A stretch of DNA of 64,000 nucleotides, from the NCBI RefSeq assembly GCF_021029445.1, contig NZ_CP072610.1, forward strand, positions 434,001 to 498,000. Reading direction: 5' to 3'. How positions within the stretch are numbered: the first letter of the stretch is position 1; every line of letters starts with the position of its first letter. Below the pieces are notes generated by a model, which worked only from the letters and a program-made list of their open reading frames with translations, searched no databases and was not told the DNA's origin. The position numbers and the translations under genes are program-made. Of this stretch, positions 59,223 through 64,000 are shown in pieces. Source of the stretch: Pseudomonas wenzhouensis. Its GTDB lineage: Bacteria; Pseudomonadota; Gammaproteobacteria; Pseudomonadales; Pseudomonadaceae.

Positions 59223-60629
59223 TCAGCCCGGATCGCGATGATCCGGGTAGTGGCGATTATCCACCGCGACGCTGACCGACTCAGACGTGGCGATATCGAT
59301 GCCTTCACTGGCCACCTCGGCCAGAAAATCGATCTGCTCGGGGGTGATCACGTAAGGCGGCAGGAAATACACCACGCTGCCCAGTGGGCGCAGCAGGGCG
59401 CCACGGCCAAGGGCGTGCTGATAGACTCGCAGACCGCGTCGCTCCTGCCAGGGGTAGGCCGTCTTGCTCTTCTTGTCGGCAACCATCTCGATGGCCAGGG
59501 CCATGCCGGTCTGGCGCACCTCGGCGACATGCGGATGATCCTTCAGATGTTCGGTGGCGCTGGCCATGCGTGCCGACAGGGCCTTGTTGCGTTCGATCAC
59601 ATCGTCGTCACGGAAGATATCCAGCGTCGCCAGCGCGGCGGCGCAGGCCAGCGGGTTGCCGGTGTAGGTGTGCGAGTGGAGGAAGGCGCGCAGGGTGGCG
59701 TAGTCGTCGTAGAAGGCGCCGTACACCTGATCGGTGGTCAGTACCGCAGCCATCGGCAGGTAACCACCGGTCAGTGCCTTGGACAGCACCAGGAAGTCCG
59801 GGGTGATGCCGGCCTGTTCGCAGGCGAACATCGTGCCGGTGCGGCCGAAGCCGACGGCAATCTCGTCATGGATCAGGTGAACGCCATAGCGGTCGCAGGC
59901 TTCGCGCAGCAGCTTGAGGTAGACCGGATGATACATGCGCATGCCGCCGGCACCCTGGATCAGCGGCTCGACGATCACCGCGGCGACTTCGTGGTGATGC
60001 TCGGCCAGGGTCTGTTCCATGTGGGCGAACATGACGCGCGAATGCTCTTCCCAGCTCACGCCTTCCGGGCGCAGGTAACAGTCCGGGCTGGGCACCTTGA
60101 GGGTGTCGAGCAGCAGCGGCTTGTAAGTGTCGGTGAACAGCGACACGTCGCCCACCGACATCGCTGCCACGGTTTCACCGTGATAACTGTTGCTCAGGGT
60201 GACGAAGCGCTTCTTGTTCGCCTGGCCGTTGTTGAGCCAGTAGTGAAAGCTCATCTTCAGCGCCACCTCGATGCCCGAGGAGCCGTTGTCGGCGTAGAAC
60301 ACCTTGTTCAGGCCGGCCGGGGTGATCTGCACCAGACGCTCGGACAGTTCGATCACCGGCTGATGGGTGAAGCCGGCGAGCATCACGTGCTCAAGGCTGT
60401 CAAGTTGCTCGCGGATGCGCGCATTGATGCGTGGGTTGGCGTGACCGAAGACGTTGACCCACCAGGAGCTGACGGCATCCAGATAACGCTTGCCGTCGAA
60501 GTCTTCCAGCCACACGCCGGACGCCTTGCGAATCGCTACCAGCGGCAGGCGCTCGTGATCCTTCATCTGGGTGCAGGGGTGCCACAACACGTCGAGATCG
60601 CGTTGCATCCAGTGATCGTTCAGGCTCAT
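59223..60629 (-). CDS. bioA: adenosylmethionine-8-amino-7-oxononanoate aminotransferase
   Basis: 468 residues, PLP-dependent class III aminotransferase of biotin synthesis. YADNGSSGIEVALKMSFHYW, LIHDEIAVGFGRTGTMFACE and the PLP lysine in VLSKALTGGYLPMAAV are present, along with the family start WMQRDLDVLWHPCTQMKDHE. It uses S-adenosylmethionine as amino donor. Not grouped with other bio genes in this window, which is usual for pseudomonads. Confidence 0.95.
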   Translation of the reverse strand: MSLNDHWMQRDLDVLWHPCTQMKDHERLPLVAIRKASGVWLEDFDGKRYLDAVSSWWVNVFGHANPRINARIREQLDSLEHVMLAGFTHQPVIELSERLVQITPAGLNKVFYADNGSSGIEVALKMSFHYWLNNGQANKKRFVTLSNSYHGETVAAMSVGDVSLFTDTYKPLLLDTLKVPSPDCYLRPEGVSWEEHSRVMFAHMEQTLAEHHHEVAAVIVEPLIQGAGGMRMYHPVYLKLLREACDRYGVHLIHDEIAVGFGRTGTMFACEQAGITPDFLVLSKALTGGYLPMAAVLTTDQVYGAFYDDYATLRAFLHSHTYTGNPLACAAALATLDIFRDDDVIERNKALSARMASATEHLKDHPHVAEVRQTGMALAIEMVADKKSKTAYPWQERRGLRVYQHALGRGALLRPLGSVVYFLPPYVITPEQIDFLAEVASEGIDIATSESVSVAVDNRHYPDHRDPG

Positions 60630-60784
60630 GAGCTATCTCCCAGGGTTCGGCGGCACAGCCTACCAGAAGCCGTCACCGAGTCACGGCGTTGCCGCTGGTC
60701 TGGCAGAATGTACCGCTGGTGCCGTTGCCGGGGAACTCCATGGGCGGCGCGTCATACCAACGGGGTCGGCTTGAGGGAGGAAGC

Positions 60785-60845
60785 GCGAAATATCGCATTT
60801 CCTGATATTTCATAGCGAAATTTTCCGCTTTAAATCGATATATTT
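60785..60845. promoter_or_regulatory. AT-rich inverted-repeat region before cytochrome b561
   Basis: gaaatat (60787-60793) and atatttc (60805-60811) are perfect inverted arms with an 11-base spacer, followed by a second gcgaaatttt and the run taaatcgatatattt. This is the most AT-rich stretch near a gene start in the window, 40-100 bases before the cytochrome b561 ATG. It looks like a promoter/operator region for the b561-yceI pair. No regulator is adjacent. Confidence 0.45.
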
Positions 60846-60884
60846 GCCGTTAGTCTTGCTCGGATCTGGATTAGGAAAGCCACC

Positions 60885-61430
60885 ATGCAATGGCGCAACA
60901 CTTCTGCTCGTTATGGTCTGGTCAGCGTGCTGCTGCACTGGTCGGTCGCGCTGGTCGTCTTTGGCCTGTTCGGCCTCGGCTTCTGGATGGTGGGGCTTAG
61001 CTACTACGATCCGTGGCGCCAGAGTGCGCCTGACCTGCACAAGAGCATTGGCATCCTGTTGTTCGCTGTCATGCTCCTGCGCGTGCTGTGGCGTTTGCTC
61101 AGCCCGGCGCCCGCGCCGCTTGCCAGCCATGGCAAGCTCACTCGCCAGGCCTCCAGACTGGGCCACGCCTTGCTTTATCTCGGCCTGTTTGGCGTGATGC
61201 TCTCCGGTTACCTGATTTCCACCGCTGATGGCCGTGGCATCGAGGTGTTCGGCCTGTTCAGTGTGCCGGCCACCCTGACCGGCATCGCGCAACAGGAAGA
61301 CATTGCCGGAGCCATTCACGAATACCTGGCCTGGGGCCTGGTGATTTTCGCTGGCCTGCATGGCCTGGCGGCACTCAAGCATCATTTCATCGACCGCGAC
61401 AGCACCCTGCTGCGGATGTTCGGGCGCTGA
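60885..61430 (+). CDS. cytochrome b561
   Basis: 181 residues with four transmembrane helices and haem-ligand histidines in [54 protein letters not shown] and [25 protein letters not shown] membrane di-haem electron carrier of the CybB type, thought to oxidise quinol or reduce superoxide-related substrates. RBS AGGAAA present. YceI follows after 58 bases, an often-conserved pairing. Confidence 0.92.
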   Translation: MQWRNTSARYGLVSVLLHWSVALVVFGLFGLGFWMVGLSYYDPWRQSAPDLHKSIGILLFAVMLLRVLWRLLSPAPAPLASHGKLTRQASRLGHALLYLGLFGVMLSGYLISTADGRGIEVFGLFSVPATLTGIAQQEDIAGAIHEYLAWGLVIFAGLHGLAALKHHFIDRDSTLLRMFGR

Positions 61431-61488
61431 AGCATTCAAATCGGGCCAAGGCCCATCTAGATCGACAACCTCGCAAGGAGAACACCCC

Positions 61489-62064
61489 ATGTTGAAGAAC
61501 GCCCTCGCTGCACTGGTTCTGGGTTCGGCCCTGATGGGCGGCCAGGCCATGGCCGCCGACTACGCCATCGACAAGCAAGGCCAGCATGCCTTCGTCAACT
61601 TCAAGATCAGCCACCTGGGCTACAGCTGGCTGTACGGCACCTTCAAGGATTTCGACGGTACGTTCAGCTATGACGCTGCCAACCCCGAGGCGAGCAAGGT
61701 CAACGTGACCCTGAAGACCGCCAGCGTCGACACCAACCATGCCGAGCGTGACAAGCACCTGCGCAGTGCCGACTTCCTCAATGTTAGCAAGCACGACACC
61801 GCCACCTTCGAATCCACCTCGGTCAAGTCCACCGGTGAAGGCAGCGCTGACGTTACCGGCAACCTGACCCTGAATGGCGTGACCAAGCCGGTGGTCATCG
61901 CTGCCAAGTTCATCGGTGAAGGCCAGGATCCGTGGGGCGGCTACCGTGCCGGCTTCGAAGGCACCACCACCCTGAAGCTGAAGGACTTCGACATCACCAA
62001 GGATCTCGGCCCGGCTTCGGAAAGTGTCGAGCTGATCATCTCGATCGAAGGCATCCGCAAGTAA
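61489..62064 (+). CDS. YceI-family periplasmic lipid-binding protein
   Basis: 191 residues. A Sec signal peptide ([22 protein letters not shown]) is followed by the YceI lipocalin-like domain ([33 protein letters not shown] ... [12 protein letters not shown]). The family binds isoprenoid chains such as ubiquinone precursors. P. aeruginosa PA0423 at this place was described as the secreted protease PasP; whether this protein has protease activity cannot be told. AAGGAG precedes ATG 61489. Confidence 0.92.
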   Translation: MLKNALAALVLGSALMGGQAMAADYAIDKQGQHAFVNFKISHLGYSWLYGTFKDFDGTFSYDAANPEASKVNVTLKTASVDTNHAERDKHLRSADFLNVSKHDTATFESTSVKSTGEGSADVTGNLTLNGVTKPVVIAAKFIGEGQDPWGGYRAGFEGTTTLKLKDFDITKDLGPASESVELIISIEGIRK

Positions 62065-62123
62065 CGAAAGCGGCCGCTAGCGGTCACCGGATGTGCCCGC
62101 ATGTTCAGCCTGCGGCAATAACG

Positions 62124-62152
62124 AAAACGCCACCCCATGGGGTGGCGTTTTT
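62124..62152. terminator. bidirectional terminator between yceI and rhlE
   Basis: aaaacgccacccc-at-ggggtggcgttttt forms a 13-bp perfect stem with A and T tracts at opposite sides, suited to terminate both the yceI and the convergent rhlE transcripts. Confidence 0.92.
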
Positions 62153-62166
62153 GTTGGCGCGGCCGC

Positions 62167-64000
62167 TTACTCTTCGCGGTTACGCGTCAGCAGTGCCGGC
62201 TTCTCGCCACGCGGGCGGGTGCTGTTGCTCAGCTCGTCAAGTTGCTCGGCGCTGGGGAAGCGGTCCAGGCGCGAGCCCTTGTGCATGATGATCGGCTGCT
62301 TTTCGCGCGGGTTGCGCACGGCTGCTTCGGTACGCGGCAGCTCGTCGCGGTCCAGCGAGGTGATGCGACCGTCATGTGCCGGTCGGCCACGGCCACCGCC
62401 AGTGCGGCCCTGGCCACCCTGGCGACGATTCTTGCCTGGCGTGGCCGGGGTGCCGGCAGCATTGCTGCGCGGCGGCCTGTTGCTGCTCTTGGCTTTCTGG
62501 CCCTGACCCTGAGCGGCGCCAGTGCCCGCAGCGGCAGCGCCTGGGCGGCGGCCACGGCCTTGCGGCTTGTTCTGTACCGGCACATAGTCGGCACGGTTGC
62601 CGAAATTGTCGATCTCGTCGTCGAGGAACTCTTCCGGATCACGATCCGGAGGCAAGGGCGGAATGGCCGGGGCGGCGCCACGGCTCTGGTTGCGCGGTTG
62701 CTGACCACGGCGATTCTGGCCCTGACCCTGCTGCTGCGGCTTGGCTTTCTGCTCCTTGCCGCTGTCCTTGCCCTTGTCTCGACGACCACCGCTGTTGCGC
62801 TCGCCCTTGGGCTTGTCGGCGCCTTCGGCTTTGGCCTTTTTCGGCCCGGCATTGCGCGGCTGGCGAGGTTCACGCACTTCCGGACGTTCCGCTTCCACGG
62901 CGCTGGCATCGAAGCCCAGCAGATCACCGTCGGGGATCTTCTGCTTGGTCATGCGCTCGATGCTTTTCAGCAGCTTCTCTTCATCCGGGGCGACCAGCGA
63001 GATGGCCTCACCGCTACGCCCTGCGCGACCGGTACGGCCGATGCGGTGGACGTAATCTTCCTCGACGTTGGGCAACTCGAAGTTGACCACATGCGGCAGC
63101 TGATCGATATCCAGGCCACGGGCGGCGATATCGGTGGCCACCAGGATGCGCACCTTGTTCGCCTTGAAGTCTGCCAGGGCCTTGGTGCGCGCGTTCTGGC
63201 TCTTGTTGCCATGAATCGCGGCAGCCGGCAGGCCGTGTTTCTCGAGGTATTCGGCCAGGCGGTTGGCGCCGTGCTTGGTGCGGGTGAATACCAGCACCTG
63301 TTCCCAGGCGCCCTGGGTGATCAGGTGAGCGAGCAGGGCGCGCTTGTGGCTGGCGGCCAGGCGGAAGACGCGTTGTTCGATACGCTCGACCGTGGTGTTC
63401 GGCGGCGTCACCTCGATGCGCTCGGGGTTGTGCAGCAACTTGCCGGCGAGGTCGGTGATGTCCTTGGAGAAGGTGGCCGAGAACAGCAGGTTCTGGCGTT
63501 TGGCTGGCAGCTTGGCCAGCACCTTCTTGACGTCGTGGATGAAGCCCATGTCGAGCATGCGGTCGGCTTCATCGAGCACGAGAATTTCCACATGCGACAG
63601 GTCGATGGCTTTCTGGTTGGCCAGATCGAGCAGGCGGCCGGGGCAGGCGACGAGCACATCGACGCCTTTGGCCAGCGCCTGAACCTGCGGGTTCATGCCA
63701 ACGCCGCCGAAGATGCAGGCGCTGACGAATTTCAGGTCACGGGCATACAGCTTGAAGCTGTCATGCACCTGGGCGGCCAGTTCGCGGGTCGGTGTCAGCA
63801 CCAGTACGCGCGGTTGTTTCGGGCCGTGGCGCTGTTCGCGATCCGGGTGACCGTCCGGGAACAGGCGCTCGAGAATGGGCAGGGCGAAACCGCCCGTCTT
63901 ACCAGTACCCGTCTGGGCCGCCACCATGAGATCGCGACCTTGCAACACGGCGGGAATGGCCCGCTGTTGCACCGGAGTGGGTTGGGTGTAGCCGGCGGCT
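62167..64000 (-). CDS. rhlE: DEAD-box RNA helicase RhlE, 5'-truncated by the window edge
   Basis: At least 610 residues; the frame runs open to base 64000 ([21 protein letters not shown] is the Q motif), so the start lies beyond. Motifs: [82 protein letters not shown] and [11 protein letters not shown] long C-terminal tail of about 230 residues is basic and rich in Gly, Gln, Arg and Lys, expected to bind RNA. It probably remodels structured RNA at low temperature or in ribosome assembly. Confidence 0.94.
   Translation of the reverse strand, partial: AAGYTQPTPVQQRAIPAVLQGRDLMVAAQTGTGKTGGFALPILERLFPDGHPDREQRHGPKQPRVLVLTPTRELAAQVHDSFKLYARDLKFVSACIFGGVGMNPQVQALAKGVDVLVACPGRLLDLANQKAIDLSHVEILVLDEADRMLDMGFIHDVKKVLAKLPAKRQNLLFSATFSKDITDLAGKLLHNPERIEVTPPNTTVERIEQRVFRLAASHKRALLAHLITQGAWEQVLVFTRTKHGANRLAEYLEKHGLPAAAIHGNKSQNARTKALADFKANKVRILVATDIAARGLDIDQLPHVVNFELPNVEEDYVHRIGRTGRAGRSGEAISLVAPDEEKLLKSIERMTKQKIPDGDLLGFDASAVEAERPEVREPRQPRNAGPKKAKAEGADKPKGERNSGGRRDKGKDSGKEQKAKPQQQGQGQNRRGQQPRNQSRGAAPAIPPLPPDRDPEEFLDDEIDNFGNRADYVPVQNKPQGRGRRPGAAAAGTGAAQGQGQKAKSSNRPPRSNAAGTPATPGKNRRQGGQGRTGGGRGRPAHDGRITSLDRDELPRTEAAVRNPREKQPIIMHKGSRLDRFPSAEQLDELSNSTRPRGEKPALLTRNREE

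Overview
The window is a high-GC, densely coded chromosomal segment of a Pseudomonas, probably of the P. mendocina / oleovorans / pseudoalcaligenes group. I base this on protein identities and gene order recalled from P. aeruginosa; no search was run. No tRNA, rRNA, CRISPR array, insertion sequence, integrase or phage gene is visible. Most of it is core genome. The unusual material is intergenic palindromic repeats, one gutted gene and a few poorly characterised operons.

Layout. 1-14.3 kb follows the order around P. aeruginosa PA5204-PA5192: argA (cut by the left edge), an Rmf-like small protein, gshA, a hotdog thioesterase, tex, the amgRS (ompR/envZ) two-component system, a 54-codon remnant of an LD-carboxypeptidase gene, rimK and rimB, hslR, a PAP2 phosphatase, hslO and pckA. 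14.5-20 kb holds a RecQ-type helicase and a four-gene Mla/Pqi-like lipid ABC transporter. 20-28.6 kb is more accessory: a Baeyer-Villiger-type flavoprotein, a 55-aa orphan, a Tat-exported aldo/keto reductase paired with a membrane carrier, an iron-containing alcohol dehydrogenase, a thioesterase, a DUF2157/DUF4824 pair and a glycine-zipper protein with a histidine-rich tail. 28.6-36.9 kb returns to a PA5181-PA5174-like order: YdeP-type molybdo-oxidoreductase, fdhD, a LysR regulator, yrfG, nudE, cysQ and fabY.

37.2-64 kb follows PA0401-PA0428: pyrX, pyrB, pyrR, ruvX, algH, tonB and gshB on the minus strand, then the complete Pil-Chp surface-sensing system (pilG, pilH, pilI, pilJ, pilK, chpA, chpB, chpC), an alanine/sodium symporter where P. 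aeruginosa has chpD and chpE, rsmE, bioA, cytochrome b561, yceI and rhlE (cut by the right edge).

How genes work together. gshA and gshB make glutathione. pyrR, pyrB and pyrX form a pyrimidine cluster in which PyrX has lost catalytic residues and probably only holds PyrB together. The Pil-Chp genes form a chemosensory pathway driving type IV pili, with TonB3 next door. rimB and rimK act on ribosomal protein S6. FdhD matures the adjacent YdeP-type enzyme.

The most noteworthy items are the in-frame internal deletion of the LD-carboxypeptidase gene, which leaves a short ORF translationally coupled to rimK; two families of palindromic intergenic repeats that sit at gene 3' ends; the 2.4-kilo-residue ChpA with eight phosphotransfer-like modules, two of which carry Thr in place of His; the RecQ-like helicase of unusual architecture; and the exported reductase/carrier pair. 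I found no clearly new defence or mobile system.
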